The notes under the pieces: generated by a model
The model's database searches: none
What the model was told of the DNA's origin: nothing
What the model saw: the letters and a program-made list of their open reading frames with translations, nothing else
Program-made: the position numbers and the translations under genes
In this document: positions 8,783-18,249 of the stretch, in pieces
Numbering within the stretch: position 1 is the first letter of the stretch
Layout of the letters: each line of letters starts with the position of its first letter
Assembly (NCBI RefSeq): GCF_013282215.1
Contig: NZ_CP048103.1
Coordinates: 1,488,001-1,552,000 of the forward strand
Direction: 5' to 3'
Length of the DNA stretch: 64,000 bases
From: Kroppenstedtia eburnea
GTDB lineage: Bacteria; Bacillota; Bacilli; Thermoactinomycetales; DSM-45169

Positions 8783-10441
8783 ATGGTGGGTGTGGATGTG
8801 ATTGTGGTGGGGGCCGGAATCGCCGGTCTGGTCGCCACGGTGGAATTGGCGGATGCGGGGAAGAGAGTATTGCTTTTGGATCAAGAACCTGAAAGCTCCC
8901 TCGGGGGTCAGGCCTGGTGGTCTTTTGGCGGTCTGTTTCTGGTGGATTCTCCGGAGCAGCGGCGGATGGGTATCAAGGACTCCAGGGAATTGGCGTGGCA
9001 GGATTGGTTGGGGACGGCGGGGTTTGATCGGGAAGAGGATGAAGATATTTGGGGCAGAAAGTGGGCGGAAGCCTATGTCGACTTTGCCGCTGGAGAAAAG
9101 CGCGCCTGGTTACGAAGGATGGGGGTCCGCTTTTTTCCGGTTGTGGGTTGGGCGGAACGGGGAGGAGCCCTTGCCGAAGGACATGGAAACTCGGTGCCCC
9201 GCTTTCACATTGTATGGGGGACAGGTCCCGGAATTGTTGACCCATTTGAACGGCGCCTTCGGGAGCATATAAAAAACGGTCAGGTGGATTACCGGCCCCG
9301 CCATCGTGTGAAGCATTTGATTAAAAGTAACGGTAGAGTGGTGGGTGTGAGCGGCTCCGTACTGGTGCCGAGTTCAGCGGCACGGGGTGAAGCAAGTTCT
9401 GATGAAGAGGTCGGCCATTTTGAATTCAGGGGAGAAGCGGTGCTGGTTTCCAGCGGGGGGATCGGTGGCAACCACGATCTGGTTCGCGAAAATTGGCCGA
9501 AACGCCTGGGAAAACCTCCAAGGCGGATGGTCTCAGGCGTCCCGGCACACGTCGATGGACGGATGCTTGCCATCACGGAAAAAGCCGGTGGCCGCATCGT
9601 GAACCGGGATCGCATGTGGCACTACACCGAAGGGATAAAAAACTGGAATCCCATATGGAACAATCACGGAATCCGTATTCTCCCGGGGCCTTCATCCATC
9701 TGGTTGGATGCACGTGGAAGGCGTTTCCCGGTGCCGAATTTCCCCGGGTTTGACACCTTGAGCACTTTGAAAGCGATCCAAGAGACGGGCTACGACTATT
9801 CCTGGTTTATATTGACGCAAAAAATCATTGAAAAAGAATTTGCTCTGTCCGGTTCAGAGCAAAATCCTGATTTAACCGACAAAAGTATCAAAAAAGTGAT
9901 GGGTAGAGCGTTGCCTGGGGCCCCCGGGCCGGTGAAGGCATTTATGGACCGGGGGGAGGATTTTATCGTCGCTGATACGTTGGCTGAATTGGTCGCGGGT
10001 ATGAATCGACTCACAGGCGACAACTTACTGAGCCTGGAGAGCATTGAACGACAAATACGGGCAAGGGACCGTGAAGTGGAGAATAAATTCACCAAGGATC
10101 TTCAAATCACGGCTCTCCGTGGCGCACGTCATTATCTGGGCGATAAATGGATCCGCGTGGCCGCTCCACATCAAATACTGGATCCGAAAAACGGTCCTCT
10201 GATCGCTGTTCGCTTACATATTCTGAGCCGAAAAACCTTGGGAGGATTGCAGACCGATCTGTCCGGAAAAGTGTTGGATGCTGAAGGAAAAGCTATCCCG
10301 GGACTTTATGCAGCGGGCGAAGTTTCGGGCTTCGGCGGGGGAGGTGTCCACGGATATCGCTCCCTTGAAGGGACCTTCCTGGGTGGATGTCTTTTTACAG
10401 GAAGAGTGGCAGGGCGCGCAATTGCCCAAGAACTGGGCTGA
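8783..10441 (+). CDS. FAD-binding dehydrogenase (fumarate reductase/ketosteroid dehydrogenase-like)
   Basis: A 552-residue flavoprotein. The N-terminal dinucleotide motif is DVIVVGAGIAGLVATVELAD (residues 5-24), followed by GKRVLLLDQEPESSLGGQAW; the C-terminal FAD block is GLYAAGEVSGFGGGGVHGYR (about 510-529). It resembles the long FAD-binding dehydrogenase family related to 3-ketosteroid dehydrogenases and fumarate reductase flavoproteins; the substrate cannot be told. I use the ATG at 8783 (AGGGTG 5 bases upstream) rather than the in-frame GTG at 8693, because the extra 30 residues precede the expected beta strand and lack family character. It stands alone and ends in its own terminator. 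Confidence 0.85.
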   Translation: MVGVDVIVVGAGIAGLVATVELADAGKRVLLLDQEPESSLGGQAWWSFGGLFLVDSPEQRRMGIKDSRELAWQDWLGTAGFDREEDEDIWGRKWAEAYVDFAAGEKRAWLRRMGVRFFPVVGWAERGGALAEGHGNSVPRFHIVWGTGPGIVDPFERRLREHIKNGQVDYRPRHRVKHLIKSNGRVVGVSGSVLVPSSAARGEASSDEEVGHFEFRGEAVLVSSGGIGGNHDLVRENWPKRLGKPPRRMVSGVPAHVDGRMLAITEKAGGRIVNRDRMWHYTEGIKNWNPIWNNHGIRILPGPSSIWLDARGRRFPVPNFPGFDTLSTLKAIQETGYDYSWFILTQKIIEKEFALSGSEQNPDLTDKSIKKVMGRALPGAPGPVKAFMDRGEDFIVADTLAELVAGMNRLTGDNLLSLESIERQIRARDREVENKFTKDLQITALRGARHYLGDKWIRVAAPHQILDPKNGPLIAVRLHILSRKTLGGLQTDLSGKVLDAEGKAIPGLYAAGEVSGFGGGGVHGYRSLEGTFLGGCLFTGRVAGRAIAQELG

Positions 10442-10453
10442 ATTTCCATGATG

Positions 10454-10483
10454 AAAAAGCACCTGGAGACGGGTGCTTTTTGT
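10454..10483 (+). terminator. Terminator of the FAD dehydrogenase gene
   Basis: AAAAAGCACC (10454-10463) pairs with GGTGCTTTTT (10472-10481). The sequence is closely similar to the minD terminator at 7023. Confidence 0.85.
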
Positions 10484-10539
10484 CAGGATGCCCAACCCTG
10501 GCCTCAGTGGGGGTCACAGACAGCTCACCCGGCTCCGAC

Positions 10540-10568
10540 TTGACCCCTGCCAAGGATCGCGTTACAGT
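10540..10568 (+). promoter_or_regulatory. Candidate sigma-A promoter of the carboxylesterase
   Basis: TTGACC (10540-10545), 17-base spacer, TACAGT (10563-10568). About 35 bases downstream, ACTAT and ATAGT flank an A/T-rich centre (about 10590-10612), a weak inverted repeat that could bind a repressor. Confidence 0.5.
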
Positions 10569-10649
10569 ATGGCTAACAAAAATAAAGTAACTATATCATT
10601 TTTAGATAGTGTTTTTATCCGCGAAGGGGATTTGAAGGAGGAGTTTGCG

Positions 10650-11255
10650 ATGAAGCATCTTTATCGGGCCGGATCGAATCCGGATCAGCCGACACTTCTG
10701 TTGTTGCACGGGACGGGGGGAAATGAGGAGGATCTGTTGCCCCTTGCCAAGATGATCTCCCCGGAAGCGGGGGTGCTGAGTGTCAGGGGGAATGTGCTGG
10801 AAAATGGAATGCCCCGCTTTTTCCGCAGGCTGGCGGAGGGGGTGTTTGACGAGGAAGATCTCGTTTTCCGGACGGGGGAGTTGGTTCGTTTCCTGGATGA
10901 GGCTTCCCGGGAATACGGGTTTGAGCGGAGGCGGCTGGTGGCTGTCGGTTATTCCAACGGGGCCAATATCGCTGCCAGTCTGTTGTTTCATTACCGGGAT
11001 GCCTTGGCCGGGGCGATCCTGCATCATCCGATGGTTCCCCGGAGAGGGATGGCCCTGCCCGATCTGACCGGGATCGGGGTCTGGATCGGAGCAGGGCGCA
11101 ACGACCCCATCTCTGCTCCGGCAGAGACGGAGGAGTTGGGCAGATTGCTGGAGCAAGCCGGTGCCGAAACGGAGATTTTCTGGCACCATGGGGGTCATCA
11201 GCTGCAAAGGGAGGAAGTACGACGAGCCGCAGATTGGTTTGGAAAAAGATTTTAG
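10650..11255 (+). CDS. Alpha/beta-hydrolase carboxylesterase (MhqD-like)
   Basis: A 201-residue carboxylesterase/phospholipase-type hydrolase. The oxyanion region is LLLLHGTGGNEEDLLPLA (about residues 17-34), the nucleophile elbow GYSNGANIAAS (serine about 111), the acid GAGRNDPIS (aspartate about 159) and the histidine WHHGGHQL (about 189). It is like Bacillus MhqD/YodD hydrolases, which act in quinone and aldehyde stress, but the substrate is unknown. The ATG at 10650 has GGAGGAG 8 bases upstream; the frame is open further back without a better start. Confidence 0.85.
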   Translation: MKHLYRAGSNPDQPTLLLLHGTGGNEEDLLPLAKMISPEAGVLSVRGNVLENGMPRFFRRLAEGVFDEEDLVFRTGELVRFLDEASREYGFERRRLVAVGYSNGANIAASLLFHYRDALAGAILHHPMVPRRGMALPDLTGIGVWIGAGRNDPISAPAETEELGRLLEQAGAETEIFWHHGGHQLQREEVRRAADWFGKRF

Positions 11256-11261
11256 CACGGC

Positions 11262-11289
11262 AAAAACCCTGGTTGATCAGGGTTTTTCC
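11262..11289 (+). terminator. Terminator of the carboxylesterase gene
   Basis: AAAAACCCTG (11262-11271), loop GTTGAT, CAGGGTTTTT (11278-11287), followed by CC then more T. Confidence 0.9.
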
Positions 11290-11361
11290 TTTTGCATAAC
11301 CTGGTGAGACAAGTCATAGGATGTACCAAAACCGATGTGGAAAAAAGGGGCGGTGAATCCC

Positions 11362-12141
11362 ATGATGGAATGGTCCCGGGGCATAAGCAAAAGGCGACAG
11401 GACCGGATCCGGGCGATCAGGGAAGGAAAAGGGCTCCCCGGAGGAGGGAGTGGCTTTCGTCACCGGAGCCAACCAAAAGAGCCGGTGGGCAAATGGGACG
11501 AGCTTCCCTGGAACCGTCCCGGCGTCTGGGGGAAAGAGGGAAGGAGAAAGAGAGAAAGCCGGTTGGTGATGCAAACTTTCTTCGCCTTTTTTCTGATGAC
11601 GGGAACTTGGCTGATCTTTCAATCGGATGCTCCGTCGGCCAAACAGGCTCAAAGCTTCATTTCCGAAGTGATGAACCGGGATTACAACTTTCAGGGCGTG
11701 GCCCGTTGGTATGAGGAGAACATCGGCGGGGCACCGGCGATTCTGCCTGCATTTCGGGAAGATCGAGGGAAGGGGGAGAAAAAAGATTCATCCTGGGTGG
11801 CTCCGGTCAAGGGCAGTCTCGTCCAGCCCTTCAAAAAAGGGGAGCGGGGAGTCGTCATTCGCACCCAGCCCGGGTCACCGGTGGTTGCCGCAGCGGAAGG
11901 GTGGGTGGTGGAGACCGGAGAGCAGGAAGGTCTGGGGAAAACCGTGGTCCTCCGCCATGCCGATGGCAAAGAAACCTGGTACGGATGGCTGAAAGAGATC
12001 CGGGTGAAGAAAAAAGATTGGGTACAACCGCGCCAGCTTGTGGGCGAAGTGGGGGGCCGGGCGGGAGATCCTCTCCTTTTCTTCGCTCTCAGACAGGGAG
12101 GCGATTTTGTCAACCCCGCGGGGGTGGTCGCCTTTGAGTAG
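11362..12141 (+). CDS. spoIVFA: SpoIVFA, regulator of the SpoIVFB protease
   Basis: A 259-residue forespore-engulfing-membrane protein. A basic N-terminus is followed by one membrane segment (about residues 78-93, TFFAFFLMTGTWLIFQ) and a degenerate LytM/M23 domain (GSLVQPFKKG ... VVRTQPGS-type core ... GLGKTVVLRHADGKETWYGW). The metal ligands of active M23 peptidases are replaced (YGWL for YAHL, LLFFAL for HLHFEV), as in Bacillus SpoIVFA, which holds SpoIVFB inactive until SpoIVB cleaves it. The ATG at 11362 follows GGGGCGGTGA; the upstream in-frame ATG at 11335 has no binding site. It overlaps spoIVFB. Confidence 0.85.
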   Translation: MMEWSRGISKRRQDRIRAIREGKGLPGGGSGFRHRSQPKEPVGKWDELPWNRPGVWGKEGRRKRESRLVMQTFFAFFLMTGTWLIFQSDAPSAKQAQSFISEVMNRDYNFQGVARWYEENIGGAPAILPAFREDRGKGEKKDSSWVAPVKGSLVQPFKKGERGVVIRTQPGSPVVAAAEGWVVETGEQEGLGKTVVLRHADGKETWYGWLKEIRVKKKDWVQPRQLVGEVGGRAGDPLLFFALRQGGDFVNPAGVVAFE

Positions 12142-12997
12142 TTTTCTGTCTCTGCAAGGGATTCGGGTTCGTATCCATAGTCTGTTCTGGTTGGTGATCT
12201 TCTCTTCAGTGGTGACAGGCCAATTTCTGGAGGTGATCACCCTCTTTGTCTTGGTGCTGATTCATGAGCTGGGGCATGTCACCGTCGCCCGTTCCTGTGG
12301 CTGGCGGATGTCGGGGATTCAGTTGCTCCCCTTCGGGGGTGTCGCCCATACGGACGAATGGGGAACGGTGCCGGCCAGGGAAGAGGTTGCTGTGGCCTTG
12401 GCAGGTCCTTTTCATAATGTCATGATGGTCCTTTTTGGATATGTCTTCTATCGGATGGGTTGGTGGTCGGAGGAGTGGATGCAATATTTTGTGCGGGGAA
12501 ATGCCTTGATGGCAGGTTTTAACCTGTTGCCGGTCTATCCTCTGGACGGGGGCAGAATATTGCAGGCTCTGCTCAGTTACCGCTTCTCCTATCGCCGGAC
12601 GCTTACAATGAGTCTGGCGTGCAGTCTGGCAGGGGCTTGTCTGATCCTGCTGTGGAGTGTGTGGGGCAGGGGCTGGGATCTCAATCTGAGCGTGATCGCC
12701 CTGTTTTTGGTATACTCCAATTGGATGGCTTTTAAACAGAGGGATTATCAATATATGCGCTTTCTGATGAAACGAAGTGAATCGACGGTTTCCGCCCATG
12801 CCCGGATCGTCCGGCTGCAGGTGAACCATGATGAAACCTTGGTATCGGTGCTGAAACGGTTGCAAAAGGAGGCCTACCATATTGTGATGGTGCGGGATTC
12901 CCGGGGGGACTGGTCTCCGCTTCCGGAAGAGGCGCTGTTCCGCCGTTTTTTTCATGAGAAGAAGCCGGACTGCCGGATGGGAGACCTGATCGCTTAG
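12134..12997 (+). CDS. spoIVFB: SpoIVFB intramembrane metalloprotease (pro-sigma-K processing)
   Basis: Site-2-protease family enzyme that releases sigma-K in the mother cell. The zinc motif HELGH lies in FVLVLIHELGHVTVARSCGW and the second motif is FNLLPVYPLDGGRILQAL, supplying the aspartate ligand. There are about six membrane segments and a C-terminal regulatory region (HDETLVSVLKRLQKEAYHIV) like the ATP-sensing CBS part. The TTG at 12134 gives 287 residues, almost exactly the Bacillus length, and overlaps the spoIVFA stop by 8 bases, implying coupled translation. The frame is open further upstream inside spoIVFA, which I ignore. Confidence 0.9.
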   Translation: MSSFLSLQGIRVRIHSLFWLVIFSSVVTGQFLEVITLFVLVLIHELGHVTVARSCGWRMSGIQLLPFGGVAHTDEWGTVPAREEVAVALAGPFHNVMMVLFGYVFYRMGWWSEEWMQYFVRGNALMAGFNLLPVYPLDGGRILQALLSYRFSYRRTLTMSLACSLAGACLILLWSVWGRGWDLNLSVIALFLVYSNWMAFKQRDYQYMRFLMKRSESTVSAHARIVRLQVNHDETLVSVLKRLQKEAYHIVMVRDSRGDWSPLPEEALFRRFFHEKKPDCRMGDLIA

Positions 12998-13027
12998 GGT
13001 GTGTCTGAATCCATAGCTGGGGCGGGC

Positions 13028-13222
13028 CGGTCGGGATTGGGTTTCACATTTCATTCCGTTGTTCTTGCGAGCCAAAGTCACTCCATGTAAAACCCAACCC
13101 TCCCATAGCGAGACCGGGGGCGAAAGCCCCCTGGCGAGACTTGTACTGGTGAGTGCATAGCGTGACCGGGGAGCGAAGCGACCCTGGCACGACTTGTGCC
13201 CTATGGGTATGACGATGTTTTC
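13028..13222 (+). repeat. Dispersed hairpin repeat, copy A (long form, ends worn)
   Basis: Long form of the dispersed repeat. The first hairpin arm (GGGATTGGGTTTCACAT, from 13033) pairs with ATGTAAAACCCAACCC (13085-13100; one mismatch to other copies). It is followed by the two-unit module starting CATAGCGAGACCGGG and GCATAGCGTGACCGGG (13104-13222). The terminal inverted repeat seen in copies D and E is not recognisable on the left. It begins about 30 bases after the spoIVFB stop. Confidence 0.85.
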
Positions 13223-13309
13223 ACCACCCAGGGTGTGGTTAGCTTCGAGGCACCGGATGGTACCCTCTTTCCTTCAGCGCTTGAATGACCAGACAAACCA
13301 GAGTCTACA

Positions 13310-13338
13310 TTGACAATCAAGATGGGTTGTGTTATGAT
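13310..13338 (+). promoter_or_regulatory. Sigma-A promoter of rplU-prp-rpmA
   Basis: TTGACA (13310-13315), 17-base spacer, TATGAT (13333-13338). Transcription would begin near 13345, leaving a leader of about 118 bases before rplU. Confidence 0.9.
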
Positions 13339-13345
13339 TTCCTTT

Positions 13346-13448
13346 GTGCAATATGCGCTTGCTCTCCCGGAGTAAGCTGTACCGCGCGGGATGGGTACCG
13401 GCATGAAGGGGAATTCCCCCACCCATTTCCGGCGAGTCTTCACAGGAG
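13346..13448 (+). promoter_or_regulatory. Probable L21 leader RNA
   Basis: Untranslated leader between a consensus promoter and the rplU ribosome binding site. It contains pairing segments such as GGTACCGGCATG with CATTTCCGGC and GGGGAATTCCCC (about 13395-13430). Low-GC Gram-positives carry an autoregulatory L21 leader at this place; I infer it from position and structure and have not matched the Rfam model. Confidence 0.55.
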
Positions 13449-13462
13449 AAGGAGGTTCCGGG

Positions 13463-13774
13463 ATGTACGCACTGATCGAGACCGGCGGCAAACAATATCG
13501 CGTCGAAGAAGGACAAGCGATCTACATTGAAAAGCTGGCCGCTGATGAGGGTGAAACCGTCACCTTTGACAAAGTGCTCCTCATCAACAAGGAAGAGGGC
13601 ACCGTGGTCGGCACTCCCGTAGTGGATGGGGCCAAAGTGACCGGCAAGGTGGAAAAACACGGCAAAGGCAAAAAGGTGACCGTGTTCAAATTTAAACCGA
13701 AAAAGAACTACAAGCGGAAACAAGGACATCGCCAACCCTTCACCAAAGTGGTCATCGAAAAGATCGAGGCCTGA
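13463..13774 (+). CDS. rplU: Large ribosomal subunit protein bL21
   Basis: A 103-residue L21 protein with the family start [18 protein letters not shown] and the C-terminal signature [17 protein letters not shown]. The ATG at 13463 follows AAGGAGGT (13449-13456). First gene of the rplU-prp-rpmA operon conserved across Firmicutes. Confidence 0.97.
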   Translation: MYALIETGGKQYRVEEGQAIYIEKLAADEGETVTFDKVLLINKEEGTVVGTPVVDGAKVTGKVEKHGKGKKVTVFKFKPKKNYKRKQGHRQPFTKVVIEKIEA

Positions 13775-13786
13775 TTCTCACTCCAC

Positions 13787-14125
13787 ATGATACGGATTTC
13801 CTTGTATCGTGACGGAGAAGGTGGATTGGAGCGGGTCATCCTCCGGGGACACGCCGGCTTCGGGGAAGCCGGTGAGGATCTCGTCTGTGCGGCGGTGTCC
13901 GGGATCGCGGTCGGCCTGACCAATGCCTCGGAAACCCTCCTCGGGGTGCAAATCCATGGGGATGATGTGGATGAGGAGGAGGGGGGGTACCTGGAGTGTG
14001 GGATCCCGGAGGGCCTGATGCCCGAAACACGGGAGAAGGTCCGTTTCCTCCTGGAAGCGATGACGGCTGCCCTCCAATCGGTGGCGGATGCATACCCCGC
14101 TTATATTCAAATCCAGGAACGTTAA
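13787..14125 (+). CDS. prp: Ribosomal-processing cysteine protease Prp
   Basis: A 112-residue protease (YsxB family) that removes the N-terminal extension of L27. The catalytic pair is visible as RGHAGFGEAGEDLVCAAVSG: histidine about 22 and cysteine about 34. It lies between rplU and rpmA as usual. The ATG at 13787 has only a weak ribosome binding site, so it may rely on coupling with rplU 12 bases upstream. Confidence 0.94.
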   Translation: MIRISLYRDGEGGLERVILRGHAGFGEAGEDLVCAAVSGIAVGLTNASETLLGVQIHGDDVDEEEGGYLECGIPEGLMPETREKVRFLLEAMTAALQSVADAYPAYIQIQER

Positions 14126-14151
14126 ATCCCATTTGAAGGAGGTGGACATCC

Positions 14152-14454
14152 ATGCTGAAAATGAACCTGCAGTTTTTCGCCCAGAAAAAAGGGGTCGGTT
14201 CCACCAAAAACGGCCGGGACAGCATCGCCAAGCGCCTCGGCGTGAAACGCGGTGACGGTCAACTGGTGAGTGCCGGCAGCATCCTGGTCCGGCAACGGGG
14301 GACCAAGATCTATCCCGGGATCGGCGTGGGCCGTGGCGGCGATGACACCCTCTTCGCCAAAGTGGAAGGCGTCGTGAAATTTGAACGGATGGGCCGCGAT
14401 CGCAAACGGGTCAGCGTTTACCCGCAAGCGGAATTGGTCCAAATCGAAGCCTGA
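14152..14454 (+). CDS. rpmA: Large ribosomal subunit protein bL27 with Prp-cleaved leader
   Basis: A 100-residue L27. It begins [17 protein letters not shown], with the Firmicutes leader ending LQFFA, after which Prp cuts before QKKGVGS-type residues; the mature N-terminus reaches the peptidyl transferase centre. The core [20 protein letters not shown] is typical. A strong AAGGAGGTGG (14136-14145) precedes the ATG. Confidence 0.97.
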   Translation: MLKMNLQFFAQKKGVGSTKNGRDSIAKRLGVKRGDGQLVSAGSILVRQRGTKIYPGIGVGRGGDDTLFAKVEGVVKFERMGRDRKRVSVYPQAELVQIEA

Positions 14455-14463
14455 TTTGAGTCG

Positions 14464-14494
14464 AAAACCCCTGGCTTGACCGCCGGGGTTTTTT
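14464..14494 (+). terminator. Terminator of the rplU operon
   Basis: AAAACCCCTGGC (14464-14475) pairs with GCCGGGGTTTT (14482-14492) across a short loop, then T residues. Confidence 0.88.
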
Positions 14495-14543
14495 CATGGG
14501 CAAAAATCGATTAATATAGACAGAAAAGACGGGAGAGGGTTTT

Positions 14544-15266
14544 GTGCCGAAAGGGTTCTCTTTTTGGCTGCAGATGATTTCCTTGGCTGTGGCGGTTCTC
14601 CTTTTATCCGTGCACCCTTGGGACTGGCGGGTGGGTTTGGCCTCTGGATTGGGGTTGCTTGTTGTGGCCGGTGGGTGGATGAGAACTCAGATCCGCCGGC
14701 TGGAAAGGCAGCATCGGGAGCGGGCGGCACGGGAACAGTTGGAGCTGTTGAGCCTGCAACGTCATGACTGGCTGAATCATCTCCAGGTCTTGTTGGGATT
14801 CACCACCTTGAATAAAGCGGAGCGAATCGCCCCCTATCTGCAGGAACTGGTGAAGCGGTTGGACATCGAACGGGTGAGTTCCCAGGTGGAACCTCCGGAA
14901 TTGGCTTTGAAACTCGCCCTGTTGAACCGGGATCACCCGGAGTGGCACTGGGTGGTGGAGGTCGGGGAGGAACTGGGGCCACTGAAGGGAAATGCGGCGG
15001 ATCGAATCGGATGGATTCTGGAACAGACGGCAACCTGGCTGAAACCATTTGCCGGAGAAGCGGGGGAAGTGAAGGAACTCTATCTCCAACTCTCCGGGTA
15101 CCAGGGGGGATTCCTGTTGCAATTCCGACCGGAAGGGGAAGAGAAATATCCCACGGGTGAATGGCAGCAGCTTCGGGAAAAGATAAAAGCATGTGGGGGA
15201 GAAGCGATGCTTCGGGATTCCGGACGGTTCTTCGACATCCGGGTGCCGAGTGAAAGAAATACATAA
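14544..15266 (+). CDS. spo0B: Sporulation phosphotransferase Spo0B, membrane-anchored form
   Basis: Phosphorelay protein that passes phosphate from Spo0F to Spo0A. The phospho-accepting histidine lies in LELLSLQRHDWLNHLQVLLG (histidine about 74), in a four-helix-bundle alpha-helix as in Bacillus Spo0B. The 240-residue product is about 48 longer than Bacillus Spo0B because of two N-terminal membrane segments (LQMISLAVAVLLLSV and VGLASGLGLLVVAGGW). A degenerate ATPase-like C-terminal domain follows. The start is GTG at 14544 after GGGAGAGGG. It precedes obgE as in Bacillus. Confidence 0.86.
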   Translation: MPKGFSFWLQMISLAVAVLLLSVHPWDWRVGLASGLGLLVVAGGWMRTQIRRLERQHRERAAREQLELLSLQRHDWLNHLQVLLGFTTLNKAERIAPYLQELVKRLDIERVSSQVEPPELALKLALLNRDHPEWHWVVEVGEELGPLKGNAADRIGWILEQTATWLKPFAGEAGEVKELYLQLSGYQGGFLLQFRPEGEEKYPTGEWQQLREKIKACGGEAMLRDSGRFFDIRVPSERNT

Positions 15267-16559
<1,293 letters not shown>

Positions 16560-16560
16560 G

Positions 16561-16596
16561 AAAACAACCGGGCGAATTTTCGCCCGGTTGTTTTTT
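16561..16596. terminator. Bidirectional terminator between obgE and a minus-strand gene
   Basis: Fourteen-base stem AAAACAACCGGGCG (16561-16574) with CGCCCGGTTGTTTT (16581-16594), A-rich on one side and T-rich on the other; it separates convergent genes. Confidence 0.93.
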
Positions 16597-16951
16597 AATA
16601 ATCCGCTGGCACATCCGCAATGCTGGCGGCAAGAATGATAGAAAATACTACGAACAGGACTCCCACCACAATTCCGATGAAAAAGAGCACGGTTCCCCAG
16701 ATGGCCCACAGACGTTGCACCCGTTTAAAGTGGTCCACACTTTCCCAATTTTTGGCCTTCCAGGCCCATTCGCTGCCCTTGGCTCCCAGGACAAAAATCA
16801 TCACGATGTTGACCACGGGGACCAGGCCCAGCAGAGCGATCCAGACTTGGTTTCCGATTCCCCAGATCCAGCTGAGGAAAAAGGCCCCCCAGTTCCATTT
16901 TTTGATCTCTGCGGGAACTTCTTCGGCATAGGTTTCGATTCTTTCTTCCAT
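16595..16951 (-). CDS. Small two- or three-helix membrane protein, unknown function
   Basis: A 118-residue protein with an acidic N-terminus and a tryptophan-rich family signature: KKWNWGAFFLSWIWGIGNQV (about residues 17-36), then VLGAKGSEWAWKAKNWES (about 54-71), FKRVQRLWAIWG and a C-terminal hydrophobic segment. Such proteins are common in Firmicutes and lack a known role. AAGGAG precedes the ATG on the minus strand. It converges on obgE. Confidence 0.7.
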   Translation of the reverse strand: MEERIETYAEEVPAEIKKWNWGAFFLSWIWGIGNQVWIALLGLVPVVNIVMIFVLGAKGSEWAWKAKNWESVDHFKRVQRLWAIWGTVLFFIGIVVGVLFVVFSIILAASIADVPADY

Positions 16952-17244
16952 GTTGCAATCTCCTTACTATCAGTTGATGAATTGGCAGAGCAAACCAATC
17001 CTGCCAAAAGTGCATTAAGCTATGTTTAGTTTACAATTATTCATGATCGGCAGTAAAGTCTTTTTTGATTATTTCCTATGCGAAAGGCAGAATGAAATTC
17101 CGCCTTTCGCAGGTGTTCCTTTATTACGGATTTTCTATAATCTTCTTTCTCTTAATCTAAGAGTCCGGATTCATAAAAAATCCCCTCCGAGTAAACGGTT
17201 GTGCTCTTTTGAAGCACTGTCTACCCACCGGGGACCTGTCATTT
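16952..17244. other. Non-coding gap with a strong inverted repeat
   Basis: AT-rich, no gene. TGCGAAAGGC (17079-17088) pairs exactly with GCCTTTCGCA (17102-17111), with GAAT/ATTC inside, giving about 14 paired bases without a T-tract. Its role is unclear. Confidence 0.5.
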
Positions 17245-17782
17245 TTAACATGTTGTGGAACGGTACTCCTCCTGTAACAGTCCCATCACGAGCACGTCGT
17301 GATATCGTCCGTAGCGGAAGATTTCTTCGCGCAGCCGCCCTTCCTGGCGGAAGCCGCATTTTTCATACACCCGGATCGCCCGGGGATTAAACTCGAACAC
17401 TTCCAGTTTCACCTTGTGCAGGTTCATCTCCTCAAAGATGAATCGGAGCAGGATTTCCATGGCATCGGTGCCGCAGCCCCGGTTGTGTAATTCTGAATCG
17501 AGGGAGATACCCACATAAGCATACCGATGGTGCCAGTTGATGCCGGAGACATTGATGGTTCCGAATCATGGAATGATCCGCCAGGGTTTCCACCGCGAAG
17601 ATATATCCGTTACCGTCGGAGCGGATTTTTTTGAGGTACTCTCGAACTTCCTCCAGCTCGAGAGGATAAGGAATCTTGTCGCTCGCTAACAAGCTGTTGT
17701 CCATCCAGATCCGGACAATGGTGTCCAAGTCTTCTTCACGAATGGCCCGCAGCCGAACTTTTTTGCCGGTGTGCAATTTCAT
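17245..17782 (-). pseudogene. GNAT N-acetyltransferase broken by a frameshift
   Basis: A RimJ/RimL-type acetyltransferase in two frames. The N-terminal part starts at ATG 17782 (MKLHTGKKVRLRAIREEDLD) and reads to ETLADHSMI; one frame over, the rest continues GTINVSGINWHHRYAYVGIS, then the acetyl-CoA region HNRGCGTDAMEILLRF and the typical NPRAIRVYEKCGFRQEGRLR. Dropping a single base near 17563-17570 restores one reading frame of about 179 residues, so this is a recent one-base insertion or a sequencing error. The open frame continues upstream of 17782 without family-like sequence. Confidence 0.85.
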
Positions 17783-17971
17783 TTCCCCCTGTCGCGGGGG
17801 CTTTTTGACGCTTCCCCGCTTAGTTAGTCCATGTTTGTCGATGATTTTGGGGAGACAACAATCAGCCTGAACATTGGCTTCTCTCCTTCGCATAATAATT
17901 AAATGAATCATACTGGACGGAACAGACTGAGTCAACGGGATGGTTCCCGCTTCTTGGGAACCATCCCCTTT

Positions 17972-18243
17972 GTCCAAGAATGCAGTAAATCACAACGCTT
18001 CTGGAAGTATTGTGATTTACTGCGTTAGAAGACGGTTGGGATTGGGTTTCACATTCCATTCCGTTGTTCTTCCGAGCCAAAGTCATTCCATGTGAAACCC
18101 AACCCTCCCTGCATAGCGAGACCGGGAACGAGGTGACCCTGGTGAGACTTGTACTGGTGAGTGCATAGAGTGACCAGGGAGCGAAGCGACCCCGGCACGA
18201 CTTGTGCCCTATGGGTATGACGGCTTTTTCACAACGCTTCTAG
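17972..18243 (+). repeat. Dispersed hairpin repeat, copy B (long form) with an inverted partial end
   Basis: Long form. The left end GAAGTATTGTGATTTACTGCG (split here as GAAGTATTGTGA, 18003-18014, then TTTACTGCG) is preceded by its own mirror image GCAGTAAATCACAA (17972-17985). The main hairpin lies at about 18039-18108, the two-unit module at about 18111-18222, and the right end is TCACAACGCTTCTAG (18229-18243). It stops 6 bases before the putP stop codon, on putP's downstream side. Confidence 0.88.
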
Positions 18244-18249
18244 AGTCTG

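Noticed and set aside
13028-13222. Long repeat copies as tRNA-like or riboswitch elements
   Set aside because: They occur in both orientations relative to neighbouring genes, carry inverted ends, and show no tRNA or known riboswitch core.
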